Positions 44,310 through 52,971 of a stretch of DNA of 64,000 nucleotides are shown in pieces (position 1 is the stretch's first letter; every line of letters starts with the position of its first letter). Both the position numbers and the translations under genes were made by a program. The notes under the pieces were generated by a model. The model was not told where the DNA came from. It saw nothing but the letters and a program-made list of their open reading frames with translations, and searched no databases. This stretch comes from Mycolicibacterium gilvum (lineage in GTDB: Bacteria; Actinomycetota; Actinomycetes; Mycobacteriales; Mycobacteriaceae). Location: positions 2,542,001 to 2,606,000 of the forward strand of contig NZ_UGQM01000001.1 in assembly GCF_900454025.1 (NCBI RefSeq), read 5' to 3'.

Positions 44310-45190
44310 ACGAGACTCCTTGTCCGGACCGTGAACAGCCCCTGCGGCCGCACCTGGAGAACGATCACGATGATGACGAACACGATCACCTTGGCCAGTG
44401 ATGCGGTCGTGTTGTACTCGATGAACGAGTTGAGGAAGCCGAGCGCGAACGCCGCGATCACCGTGCCCTTGATCTGGCCGAGGCCGCCGATGACGACCAC
44501 CAGGAACGCGTCGATCAGATAGCTCTGCCCGATCGTCGGACTGGTCGACCCGATCAGCGTCAGCGCCACACCGGCGACAGCGGCGAGACCGGATCCGATG
44601 AAGAACGTCGTGATGTCGGTCTTGCGTGACGAGATGCCGCTGGTCTCCGCGAGGTCGCGGTTCTGCACCACGGCCCGGATGCGTCGACCCATCGGGCTGA
44701 CCTTGAGGACAGCGGCCAGCACGGCGACGCATGCGATCGCCAGCACGAGGATGAAGATGCGGGTCTTGGGCACCACGGCGCCGAAGATCTCCACGCCGCC
44801 GGAGAGCCACACGGGCGCGATGACGTTGACCGCCGGCGCACCGAAGATGTCACGGGCCACCTGCTGCAGGATCAGGCCGACGCCGAACGTCACCAGCAGT
44901 GTGTCCAGCGGACGGTGATACATGCGCTGGATCAGCGTGACCTCCAGCAGCGCCCCCATCGCGCCACCGACGAGGAATCCGATGACCAGCGAGAGGATCA
45001 GCGACACACCGGCATTCGACACCACCTGCTGCACCACGTAGGCGGTGTAGCAGCCGGCCATGATGAACTCGCCGTGCGCCATGTTGATGACGCCCATTTG
45101 GCCGAACGTCAAAGACAACCCTAGTGCGGCCAGCAACAGGATTGAGCCGAGGCTCAATCCCGTTGCCAGCTGCCCGATTACGACATCCAC
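44306..45190 (-). CDS. urtB: Urea ABC transporter permease UrtB
   Basis: This LivH-type permease has 294 residues with eight hydrophobic helices. GTG 45190 (V-D-V-V-I-G-Q-L) is taken as the start; the frame is open further upstream but only antisense to nothing meaningful and overlaps urtA. Characteristic segments are LTFGQMGVINMAHGEFIMAGCYTAYV, DTLLVTFGVGLILQQVARDIFG, MGRRIRAVVQNRDLAETSGI and GSTSPTIGQSYLIDAFLVVVIGGLGQIKG. It follows urtA by 38 bases. Confidence 0.93.
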   Translation of the reverse strand: MDVVIGQLATGLSLGSILLLAALGLSLTFGQMGVINMAHGEFIMAGCYTAYVVQQVVSNAGVSLILSLVIGFLVGGAMGALLEVTLIQRMYHRPLDTLLVTFGVGLILQQVARDIFGAPAVNVIAPVWLSGGVEIFGAVVPKTRIFILVLAIACVAVLAAVLKVSPMGRRIRAVVQNRDLAETSGISSRKTDITTFFIGSGLAAVAGVALTLIGSTSPTIGQSYLIDAFLVVVIGGLGQIKGTVIAAFALGFLNSFIEYNTTASLAKVIVFVIIVIVLQVRPQGLFTVRTRSLV

Positions 45191-45228
45191 GTGATACCTA
45201 TGCGATTCCCGTCGCTTCGCTCGCCCTC

Positions 45229-46494
45229 TTATCCGGACAGTCCGGCGGCCCAGGGGTAGGACTTCAGGAAGGGATCGGGCTCGATCGGCGCCGGGGATTC
45301 CCACACCGTGTAGATGAGCCCGTCGGGACGGATCTCGCCGATGCGGGCGGTCTTGGTGATGTGGTGGTTGTCGCCGTCGATCGTGACCAGGCCTTCGGGG
45401 GCGTCGAACGTCACCCCGTCGGCGTTGTCCTGGATCGCCTTGACGTCGAAGGACTGGGCCTTCTCGACGGTGTTCTTCCACAGGTAGACCGACACGTAGG
45501 CGGCCTCCATCGGATCGGAGGTCGGCTTGTCGGCGCCGAACTTGTCCTTGTAGGCCTTGACGAACTCGTTGTTCACCGGGGTGTCGATGGTCTGGTAGTA
45601 GTCCCATGCGGTCAGCTGACCGTCGATGTTCTGCACGCCGATACCGCCGACCTCCTCCTCGGCGATCGAGACCGAGACGACCGGCATGTCCTGCGGCGTC
45701 AGGCCGACGTTCTTGTATTCGCGGAAGAACGCGACGTTGGAGTCGCCGTTGAGGGTGTTGAACACCGCGTCGGCGTCGGCCGAGCGCACCTTGTTGATGA
45801 TCGTGGAGAAGTCGGTCGAGCCCAGCGGGGTGTAGTCCTCGCCCTTGATCTCGATGCCGTTGGCTTCGGCGTAGGCCTTGATGATGCGGTTCGCGGTCTG
45901 CGGGAAGACGTAGTCGCTGCCGACCAGGTAGAGCGACGTGACGCCCTTCTCCTTGAGGTAGTCCAGGGCGGGCACGATCTGCTGGTTGGTGGTCGCGCCG
46001 GTGTAGAAGATGTTGGGGGAGGACTCCAGGCCCTCGTACTGCACGGGGTAGTAGAGCAGCGAGTTCGCGCTCTCGAAGACCGGCAGCATGGCCTTGCGGC
46101 TCGACGAGGTCCACCCTCCGAAGACCGCGGCGACGCAGTCGCTGCTGATGAGCTTCTCCGCCTTCTCGGCGAAGACCGTGGGCTCGGACGCTCCGTCCTC
46201 GCTGACCAGCTGGATCTGCTTGCCCAGGACGCCACCCGAGGCGTTGATCTGCTCGACTGCCAGATCGATGGCGTTGCGCACGGTGACCTCGGAGATCGCC
46301 ATGGTTCCCGACAGCGAGTTCAGCGCGCCGACCTTGATCGACGAGCCGGAGGTGTCAACGCAGGACTCGGCATTTGCTGAGTCCGTTTCGCTCGCTTTAC
46401 TGCCACAGCCGGCCAGCAGCAGGCTGGCGACGGCCACGACGCTTCCTGCAGTCAGCGCCGAGCGTGAGAACGAATGGCGTCGAGGTTGTTGCAT
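45229..46494 (-). CDS. urtA: Urea ABC transporter substrate-binding lipoprotein UrtA
   Basis: UrtA captures urea outside the membrane. The start ATG 46494 has AAAGG upstream; 421 residues follow with signal [19 protein letters not shown] and lipid-anchored Cys30. The UrtA-specific stretch is evident: [62 protein letters not shown] and NDPMEAAY-like [20 protein letters not shown]. It heads the urtABCDE operon. A GlnR-type box lies 160 bases upstream, fitting expression under nitrogen limitation. No urease genes lie in the window. Confidence 0.95.
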   Translation of the reverse strand: MQQPRRHSFSRSALTAGSVVAVASLLLAGCGSKASETDSANAESCVDTSGSSIKVGALNSLSGTMAISEVTVRNAIDLAVEQINASGGVLGKQIQLVSEDGASEPTVFAEKAEKLISSDCVAAVFGGWTSSSRKAMLPVFESANSLLYYPVQYEGLESSPNIFYTGATTNQQIVPALDYLKEKGVTSLYLVGSDYVFPQTANRIIKAYAEANGIEIKGEDYTPLGSTDFSTIINKVRSADADAVFNTLNGDSNVAFFREYKNVGLTPQDMPVVSVSIAEEEVGGIGVQNIDGQLTAWDYYQTIDTPVNNEFVKAYKDKFGADKPTSDPMEAAYVSVYLWKNTVEKAQSFDVKAIQDNADGVTFDAPEGLVTIDGDNHHITKTARIGEIRPDGLIYTVWESPAPIEPDPFLKSYPWAAGLSG

Positions 46495-46655
46495 GAACGG
46501 CCTTTCTGGCAGACGGCAGCACACATACCCTGATGAGGCGCCGTGTTGGGTTCCTTCGGCACGCGTCAGAACAGTTCTGTACGGCGAAGTTTCGACACCG
46601 CCCCGGTGTCGAATCGGGACGTTAGAGCGCCTGTGTTTCTGCCAAATGTCTGTGT

Positions 46656-46672
46656 GTGACGGGCAGGTTAAC
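46656..46672 (-). promoter_or_regulatory. GlnR-type binding site upstream of urtA
   Basis: Read on the urtA strand, GTTAACCTGCCCGTCAC contains two AC dinucleotides nine bases apart, matching the mycobacterial GlnR pattern AC-N9-AC with TNAC half sites. A weaker AC-N9-AC candidate lies at 46690-46706. GlnR is the nitrogen-limitation activator and urea transport is a typical target. Confidence 0.6.
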
Positions 46673-46770
46673 CTGTGTCGTCACCGACAGTTTGTTTGCC
46701 GTCAACCCGCTCTGCGGGGGAGGAGCGGCACGGGCGTAACGATCCGGTAGCGTCCGCCGATGTGACGAAC

Positions 46771-47199
46771 ATGCGAACAGCTACAGCCAAGGTAGGAACG
46801 GCGGTCGGCGCGTCACTGTTGGCGGCGGCCACGTCGATGATGATCGGCCAGCCGGCGGCGAGCGCCCAGGACGCCCATCAGGTCCGGTACACGCTCACCT
46901 CTGCGGGCGCCTACGAGTTCGATCTGTTCTATCTGACGACCCAGCCGCCGAGCATGCAGGCCTTCAACGCCGACGCCTACGCGTACGCCAAGCGTGAGAA
47001 GGTCAACCTGGCCCCGGGTGTGCCGTGGACGTTCGAGACCACGATGGCCGATCCGAACTGGGCGATCCTTCAGGTCAGCAGCACGACCCGCGGGGGACAG
47101 GCCGCTCCGAACGCGCACTGCGACATCGCCGTCGACGGTGAGATCCGCACCGAGCACAACGATCCGTACAACGTGCGGTGCCAGCTCGGTCAGTGGTGA
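46771..47199 (+). CDS. Secreted MmpS-like protein
   Basis: The 142-residue product starts at ATG 46771 (GTG 46762 is also possible). The signal peptide VGTAVGASLLAAATSMMIGQP ends in ASAQD. The mature domain (VRYTLTSAGAYEFDLFYLT, LAPGVPWTFETTMADPNWAILQVSS, CDIAVDGEIRTEHNDPYNVRC) has the strand order and cysteine pair of MmpS accessory proteins, but it lacks their transmembrane anchor and no mmpL gene is adjacent. The role is unknown. It is divergent from urtA and converges with helR, one base away. Confidence 0.7.
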   Translation: MRTATAKVGTAVGASLLAAATSMMIGQPAASAQDAHQVRYTLTSAGAYEFDLFYLTTQPPSMQAFNADAYAYAKREKVNLAPGVPWTFETTMADPNWAILQVSSTTRGGQAAPNAHCDIAVDGEIRTEHNDPYNVRCQLGQW

Positions 47200-47200
47200 T

Positions 47201-49408
47201 TCACTGACCGAGCCCCGCGAGAGCGGGCGGTAGCGGGTCGCGATGCAGCACGCCGAGGCGCTGGGTCGCGCGGGTCAGGGCGACGTAGAGGTCGGCCGCC
47301 CCGCGGGACCCCTCGGCGAGGATCCGTTCGGGATGTACGACGAGCACCGCGTCGAACTCCAGTCCCTTGGTCTCTGTCGGCAGTACCGCGCCCGGTATGT
47401 CCGAGGGTCCGATGACGACATGTGTGCCGTCCCGGTTGTCTTCGTCGCGGACGAAATCCGCTATTGCAGAAGGTAGTTCGGCGTCGCTGAGCTGGCGTGC
47501 CCACGGCGCCACGCCGGTCGAGCGCACCGATTCGGGCGGGACGACGTCGGGGGAGAACTCGGCGAGCACGGCCGCCGCGACATTCATGATCTCGGCCGGG
47601 GTGCGGTAGTTCACCGTCAGTGTGCGGTACACCCAGCGGTCGGGCACATAGGTCTTGAGCATCTCGTCCCAGGACGTCGTCCCGGCCGGTGAGCGACGCT
47701 GCGCGAGATCGCCCACGATCGTGAACGATCGACTCGGGCAACGCCGCATCAGCACCCGCCAGTCCATCTCGGACAGTTCCTGCGCTTCGTCGACGACGGT
47801 GTGCCCGTAGGTCCAGTCACGATCTGCCGCAGCACGTTCGGCGAGTTCCCGGGTGTCGCGTTCGAGGAAGCGCTCGGCGAGGTCCTCGGCGGCGATGACG
47901 TCCTGGGCCATCAGCTGGTCCTCGTCGTCCATCAGATCCTCGCGGCCGATCATCAGATCGAGGACCCCGGCGGCGTAGGCGGCCTCCTCCTGGCGCTCCC
48001 GCTCGGCTGCTTCCTCGCCGGACTTGTCGCGCCCCAGCAGGTCGACGAGTTCGTCGAGCAGCGGGATGTCCGACAGAGTCCAGGCGGCGCCGTCCTCGCG
48101 ATACAGCACGGGGTCCGCGCCGGCGGCACGCAGACGCTCGTGTGACGAATACAGTTCGGCGAGAACGGTTCCCGGTGTCAGCACCGGCCAGAGCAGATCG
48201 AGTGCGGCCTTGAACGCCGCGTGGTCCTCGAGTTCGTCGAGCAGGTCGGCCCGCAGATGTTCCCACGCCGCGCGGTCGTCGCGGGTCAGCCAGCCCCGGC
48301 CGATCTTCGCGATCGCGCGTTCGCTCAGTGCCCAGGTGAGGACGTCGACGAACGTGGCGCGGGCGTCGTTGTGCGGTTGTTCGGTCGCGCGCGCTTCCTG
48401 GACCGCCCACTGGGCGATGTCGGGGCCGATGCTGATCGACACATCGGACAGGTCGATCGGCAACGGCTCCTCCGGCACGCGCTGGCGGTCGGCGACCGCG
48501 GCGGCGAGCACGTCGAGCATGGCCAGCGACCCCTTGGCGGTTGCGGCGGCCGGGTCGTCCTCGGCGGTGGCGCGCAGGCCGGGGAACAGGTCGCCGGTGG
48601 TCGTGAACACCACGTTGGTCTCGCCCAACGACGGCAGCACCCGGCCGATGTGGCGCAGGAACGCGCTGTTGGGTCCGACCACGAGCACACCGTGGCTCTC
48701 CATGCGTTTGCGCTGGGTGTAGAGCAGGTAGGCCACGCGGTGCAGGGCGACGACGGTCTTGCCGGTCCCCGGCCCGCCCTCGATGACCAACACGCCGGGA
48801 TGGTCAAGCCTGATGATCGCATCCTGCTCGGCCTGGATGGTGGCGACGATGTCGCGCATTCCCTCGCCGCGCGGCGCGTCGACCGCGGCCAGCAGTGCCA
48901 CGTCGCTGGAATCGCCGGGCTGGTCGCCGGTATCGCCGTCTCGGGGTCTGCCGAACACCTCGTCGGTGAAATCGAGCAGCCGGCGGCCGAGGCTGTGGAA
49001 CTGCCGGCGGCGGCGCATGCCCTCCGGATTGGCGCCGGTGGCGGTGTAGAAGGCGCGCGCGGCCGGTGCCCGCCAGTCCAGCAGCAGGGGTTCGTGGTCG
49101 TGCGCGTCGTCGAGCACGCCGATGCGGCCGATGTAGAGGTGCTCGCCGTCGACGCCGTCGAGGCGGCCGAAGCACAGCCCGGCGTCGGCGACGTTGAGCC
49201 TGTCCATCTGCGCGGCGGTCGCGCGCACCTCGGCGTCGCGAGCCAGCAGCGTCGCGCCGTTCTGGGTGTCGACGTCGCCGCGCAGCGCCGCGCTGTAGCG
49301 CGCCTTGACCCGGGCTCGCTCGGTGTCCAGCCGGGAGTAGAGGTCGTTCACGTAGGCCTGCTCGGACTGCAGTTCGGCCTCGTAGTGAGACGGGTGGTGA
49401 GTCGACAT
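47201..49408 (-). CDS. helR: RNA polymerase recycling motor ATPase HelR
   Basis: This 735-residue UvrD/Rep-like ATPase of the HelD/HelR group frees stalled RNA polymerase. HelR of M. abscessus displaces rifamycin from the polymerase and gives tolerance. The start is ATG 49408 with AGGAG. An N-terminal coiled coil (EAELQSEQAYVNDLYSRLDTE) inserts into the polymerase channel in this family. Walker A VIEGGPGTGKTVVALHR (near 211-227), Walker B TVVDEAQELSEMDW and the C-terminal TETKGLEFDAVLVVHPE and YVALTRATQRL helicase motifs are present. A rifamycin-associated element was looked for upstream and not found. Confidence 0.87.
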   Translation of the reverse strand: MSTHHPSHYEAELQSEQAYVNDLYSRLDTERARVKARYSAALRGDVDTQNGATLLARDAEVRATAAQMDRLNVADAGLCFGRLDGVDGEHLYIGRIGVLDDAHDHEPLLLDWRAPAARAFYTATGANPEGMRRRRQFHSLGRRLLDFTDEVFGRPRDGDTGDQPGDSSDVALLAAVDAPRGEGMRDIVATIQAEQDAIIRLDHPGVLVIEGGPGTGKTVVALHRVAYLLYTQRKRMESHGVLVVGPNSAFLRHIGRVLPSLGETNVVFTTTGDLFPGLRATAEDDPAAATAKGSLAMLDVLAAAVADRQRVPEEPLPIDLSDVSISIGPDIAQWAVQEARATEQPHNDARATFVDVLTWALSERAIAKIGRGWLTRDDRAAWEHLRADLLDELEDHAAFKAALDLLWPVLTPGTVLAELYSSHERLRAAGADPVLYREDGAAWTLSDIPLLDELVDLLGRDKSGEEAAERERQEEAAYAAGVLDLMIGREDLMDDEDQLMAQDVIAAEDLAERFLERDTRELAERAAADRDWTYGHTVVDEAQELSEMDWRVLMRRCPSRSFTIVGDLAQRRSPAGTTSWDEMLKTYVPDRWVYRTLTVNYRTPAEIMNVAAAVLAEFSPDVVPPESVRSTGVAPWARQLSDAELPSAIADFVRDEDNRDGTHVVIGPSDIPGAVLPTETKGLEFDAVLVVHPERILAEGSRGAADLYVALTRATQRLGVLHRDPLPPALAGLGQ

Positions 49409-49473
49409 GTGCTCCTAACGGATGTGAGCTGAGATGCGATTCTACGAGGCGGGCGGCGTTGCTTGACACCGCA

Positions 49474-49489
49474 TCGAACGTATGTTCGC
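49474..49489. promoter_or_regulatory. LexA (SOS) box of the radical SAM gene
   Basis: TCGAACGTATGTTCGC matches TCGAAC-N4-GTTCGA at all but the last base. It ends seven bases before the ATG at 49497 and overlaps a TATGTT -10-like hexamer (49481-49486), so LexA would cover the promoter. TTGACA stands at 49463-49468. The M. tuberculosis counterpart Rv2578c is a listed LexA target. helR is divergent and shares the region. Confidence 0.9.
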
Positions 49490-49496
49490 ATAGGGT

Positions 49497-50516
49497 ATGC
49501 GCTGGGCCGGTCAAGGTGTCGCCGTCGACGACGGAGCGTTGCCGGGCCTGCAGCGTCTGGGATTGGTCCGCAGTGTGCGTACCCCGCAGTTCGACGGAAT
49601 CACCTTCCACGAGGTCCTGTGCAAGACCGCGCTGAACAAGATCCCGGCCGCCTCGATGCTGCCCTTCAGGTTCACCGTCAACGGCTACCGCGGCTGCTCG
49701 CACGCCTGCCGGTACTGCTTCGCCCGACCGACCCACGAGTACCTGGAGTTCGACCCCGGGCGTGACTTCGACACCCAGGTGGTGGTGAAGACGAACGTCG
49801 CCGAGGTGCTGCGCCGTGAACTGCGACGGCCGTCCTGGTCGCGGGAAACCGTTGCGCTGGGCACGAATACCGACCCGTACCAGCGGGCCGAAGGCCGCTA
49901 TGCGCTGATGCCGGGGATCATCGGCGCCCTCACCGATTTCGGGACGCCGTTCTCGATCCTGACCAAGGGCACACTGCTGCGGCGCGACCTGCCGTTGCTC
50001 ACCGACGCGTCACGCCGGGTGGACGTCAGTGTCGCGGTCTCGCTGGCGGTCGGCGATCCGGACCTGCACGGCCGGCTCGAGCCGGGTACGCCGACGCCCG
50101 AGGCGCGGCTGAGCCTGATCTCGGCGATCCGCGAGGCGGGGCTGCGCTGTCACGTGATGGTCGCGCCGGTCCTGCCCGGGCTGACGGATTCCGACGATCA
50201 TCTCGACGACCTGCTGGGCCGGATCGCCGGGGCCGGGGCCACCAGCGCGACGGTGTTCGGACTGCATCTGCGCGGCAGCACCCGCGGCTGGTTCATGGAC
50301 TGGCTGGCCGAGGCCTACCCCGATCTGGTCGGCGAGTACCGCCGGTTGTACCGGCGCGGGGCGTACCTTCCGGCTGAGTACCGCGCCGACCTCGCATGCC
50401 GGGCGGCTCCGCTGTTGGCGCGCCACGGCCTGGCACGCGCACCGCGGTTCGCCGCGCCCCTGCCCGGCGCCGGGCCGGTGGACGCGGCGCCCGAGCTGCA
50501 GCCGACGCTGTTCTGA
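49497..50516 (+). CDS. SOS-regulated radical SAM protein (Rv2578c-like)
   Basis: The 339-residue protein starts at ATG 49497, very near the predicted transcription start, so its message may be almost leaderless. The radical SAM cluster motif CxxxCxxC is present as GCSHACRYCF (Cys67, Cys71, Cys74). The rest (VALGTNTDPYQRAEGRY, FSILTKGTLLRRDLPLL, VSVAVSLAVGDPDLHGRLEPG, PTPEARLSLISAIREAGLRCHVMVAPVLPGL) follows the Rv2578c / SPL-like (spore photoproduct lyase-related) group. Damage control plus this family hints at a DNA-repair role, which is an inference. Confidence 0.88.
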   Translation: MRWAGQGVAVDDGALPGLQRLGLVRSVRTPQFDGITFHEVLCKTALNKIPAASMLPFRFTVNGYRGCSHACRYCFARPTHEYLEFDPGRDFDTQVVVKTNVAEVLRRELRRPSWSRETVALGTNTDPYQRAEGRYALMPGIIGALTDFGTPFSILTKGTLLRRDLPLLTDASRRVDVSVAVSLAVGDPDLHGRLEPGTPTPEARLSLISAIREAGLRCHVMVAPVLPGLTDSDDHLDDLLGRIAGAGATSATVFGLHLRGSTRGWFMDWLAEAYPDLVGEYRRLYRRGAYLPAEYRADLACRAAPLLARHGLARAPRFAAPLPGAGPVDAAPELQPTLF

Positions 50517-50524
50517 CCGCCTGG

Positions 50525-51808
50525 TCAGCTCTTGTTGCGCTTGACCTCGTTGAACGGAATGCCCTTGTCGGCGGCCAGCTCTCGGGGGAAGCCGAGGATG
50601 CGCTCGCCGATGACATTGCGTGCCATCTCGGAGCTGCCGCCGCCGAGGGACCCGGTCTGGCGCGAGAGGTAGCGCACACCGATCTCGAGCAGCCCGGACA
50701 GTTCCGGCGCGTCATCGGAGCCTTCGTCGATGACGCCGGCGGTCCCTGCGATCGCGAGCGCCGTGTCTACCTCGAGCTCGGTGGTCTCGGCGTGGAACAG
50801 CCGGATCAGCGTGCCGGCGTTGGGCGGCAGCGAGCCGTCGGTGATGCTTCGGAAGACGTGGTCGATGAGCTGTTCCTTGACGATGCGGCGTACCAGGGCA
50901 CGTCCGGCGAGGTCCTGCACGAGGGGGTTGTCGCTCTGCCCGGTGGCCTCGGCGAGACCGACGTGGTCGGGCGGCATCTCGCTGGCGTTCTCGGCGGCGG
51001 TGCCGCTGGCGAACTCTGATCCGCCGCCGACGGCGCGGCGCTCGTGGTGCAGCTGGCGGGTGGCGACCTCCCAGCCCTTGTTCACCTCGCCCACCACGGC
51101 GTCGGCGCCGAGTTCGAGGCCGTCGAAGAACTCCTCGCAGAACTCCTCGTTGCCGTTGACCTCCTTGATGCGGCGCATCGTGATGCCGGGGGAGTCCAGC
51201 GGTACCAGGAACATGGTCAGGCCCTCGTGCTTGGGCACGGTCCAGTCGGTGCGGGCCAGCAGGAGCCCGTAGTCGGCGGCGAAGGCGCTGGTGCTCCAGG
51301 TCTTGGCGCCGTTGATGATCCACGTGTCGCCCTGCTTGTCCGCGCGGGTGATCACCCCGGCCAGATCCGACCCGCCGCTGGGTTCCGACAGCAGCTGGCA
51401 GAGGATCTCGTCGCCACGGACAGCGGCTGAGATGCGGTCGCGCTTCTGGTCTTCGGTGCCCATGTCCAGGATGGTCGCCGCGCAGATCGTGAAGGTCGGG
51501 ACGTTGAGGATCAGCGGCATCTCGTAGCTGCGGCATTCGGCGTTGAACGCCCGCTGGTAGGCGTAGTCCAGGCCGAGCCCGCCGTACTCGCGGGGGAAGC
51601 AGATGCCCGCGAAACCGCCTTCGTACAGCCGCTTCTGGAGTTCCTTGGCGCGGTCCCACGACTCCTGGTCGGCCCGCACCGAGAACGGCGGATTGTCCGG
51701 GTCGATGGACGGCATGTTCTCGGCGAGCCACGTCCGGGCGCGGGCGGCGAACTGTTCGAAGGTCTCGACGGTGCCGGTCGATTCGGTCGAGGTCATCGTC
51801 TCGGTCAT
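50525..51808 (-). CDS. Acyl-CoA dehydrogenase, large subunit type
   Basis: The 427-residue acyl-CoA dehydrogenase family protein has FPREYGGLGLDYAYQRAFNAE, LCQLLSEPSGGSDLAGVITRA, WIINGAKTWSTSA and the C-terminal SLGGGSSEMARNVIGERILGFPRE. The last block is typical of mycobacterial FadE subunits that work as heteromers, as known for steroid side-chain degradation. It overlaps the next FadE gene by four bases, which supports a two-subunit enzyme. The substrate is unknown. It is the last gene of the TetR-linked operon. Confidence 0.88.
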   Translation of the reverse strand: MTETMTSTESTGTVETFEQFAARARTWLAENMPSIDPDNPPFSVRADQESWDRAKELQKRLYEGGFAGICFPREYGGLGLDYAYQRAFNAECRSYEMPLILNVPTFTICAATILDMGTEDQKRDRISAAVRGDEILCQLLSEPSGGSDLAGVITRADKQGDTWIINGAKTWSTSAFAADYGLLLARTDWTVPKHEGLTMFLVPLDSPGITMRRIKEVNGNEEFCEEFFDGLELGADAVVGEVNKGWEVATRQLHHERRAVGGGSEFASGTAAENASEMPPDHVGLAEATGQSDNPLVQDLAGRALVRRIVKEQLIDHVFRSITDGSLPPNAGTLIRLFHAETTELEVDTALAIAGTAGVIDEGSDDAPELSGLLEIGVRYLSRQTGSLGGGSSEMARNVIGERILGFPRELAADKGIPFNEVKRNKS

Positions 51809-52938
51809 GCCGTCGCCTCCTGCGCGCTGCTGCGCGCGTACACCGCGCGGTGATGGTCCTCCGGCGATCCGAACATGGCCCGGTAGAGGGCGACCCGCCG
51901 CAGATAGAGGTGCAGATCGTGTTCCCAGGTGACCCCGATGCCGCCGTGCAATTGCACGCAGTCCTGCAGCATCACCGGCGCGCGTTCGGCCACATAGGCT
52001 TTCGCGACACTGACGAGCAGTTCGGCATCCGGGGAGCGGTTACCGACCGCCCGTACCGCGCCCGCGGTGGTGCCACGCGCGGCCTCGAACCACATCTTCA
52101 TGTCGGCCGCACGGTGCTTGAGCGCCTGATAGGACGCCAGGGGCCTGCCGAAGCTGTGCCGGTCGAAGAGCCACTGGTTGGTCATCGCCAGGACTGCGTC
52201 GAGGATGCCGACGATCTCCGCGCACTGCAGCACGAGCACGATCTGGCGCTGACGCTCGATGATCGCCGGCGTCTGGTCCGCTGTACCGACCACGGCCGAT
52301 TCGTCGACCTCGACGGCGTCGAACTGCACACGCGCATAACGCTTCACCAGGTCGACCGAACTCTGTGGCGTGACGGTGACCCCGTCCGCGTCGGTGGGGA
52401 CCACGAACTGGCGGACGACGCCGTCGAGTTCGGCCACGACGACCAGAGCCCCGCTCTCGGCGCCGGCCTCGACACGGTCCTTGACGCCGTCGATCCGGTA
52501 GCCGCGGTCTGTGCGCGTGGCTGTGGTGGCGGCCTGCGACGGAGCGAACGGACGCCGTGGCTCGTAGACCGCCCACGAAGCGACGAGCTCGCCGGACACC
52601 AGCGCCTCGATGGTCTGTTCGTGCCCGTTGGGTGCCTCGACGAGGGCGGCCAGGACGGCGCTGACCGGATGCAGAGGTCCGGGTGCGACGGTGTGCCCGA
52701 TCTGTTCGGCGACGATCGCGAGGTCGGCGACCCCGTCACCGGACACGCTGCCGCCCCCGAGTTCCTCGGGCACCAGGAGGCTGGCCCACCCGAGTTCGGC
52801 GGCGCGTTGCCACCATTCGGGCTGGAACGACACTTCCGACGCATGCAACCCCCGCACGTGGGTCAGGGACGCCTGCTTCTCCAGGAACGTCGTGGTGGTG
52901 GAGGCGAACAGCAGTTGTTCCGGATTGGGGGATGTCAT
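51805..52938 (-). CDS. Acyl-CoA dehydrogenase, small subunit type
   Basis: This 377-residue acyl-CoA dehydrogenase-like protein has a reduced middle region. It shows LGWASLLVPEELGGGSVSGDGV, WLFDRHSFGRPLASYQALKHRAADM and QLHGGIGVTWEHDLHLYLRR, the C-terminal form seen in FadE partner subunits that bind substrate or FAD with a larger partner. The typical catalytic glutamate block FEGTxE is absent. It lies 33 bases after the amidohydrolase and is coupled to the downstream FadE (ATGA). Confidence 0.87.
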   Translation of the reverse strand: MTSPNPEQLLFASTTTTFLEKQASLTHVRGLHASEVSFQPEWWQRAAELGWASLLVPEELGGGSVSGDGVADLAIVAEQIGHTVAPGPLHPVSAVLAALVEAPNGHEQTIEALVSGELVASWAVYEPRRPFAPSQAATTATRTDRGYRIDGVKDRVEAGAESGALVVVAELDGVVRQFVVPTDADGVTVTPQSSVDLVKRYARVQFDAVEVDESAVVGTADQTPAIIERQRQIVLVLQCAEIVGILDAVLAMTNQWLFDRHSFGRPLASYQALKHRAADMKMWFEAARGTTAGAVRAVGNRSPDAELLVSVAKAYVAERAPVMLQDCVQLHGGIGVTWEHDLHLYLRRVALYRAMFGSPEDHHRAVYARSSAQEATA

Positions 52939-52971
52939 GAAATGTGTTCAGCCTCTTCGGTTACAGGAATG

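Noticed and set aside
49409..49496. Rifamycin-associated element for helR
   Set aside because: No inverted repeat of the expected GGGGCTTGC type is present; the only palindrome is the LexA box.
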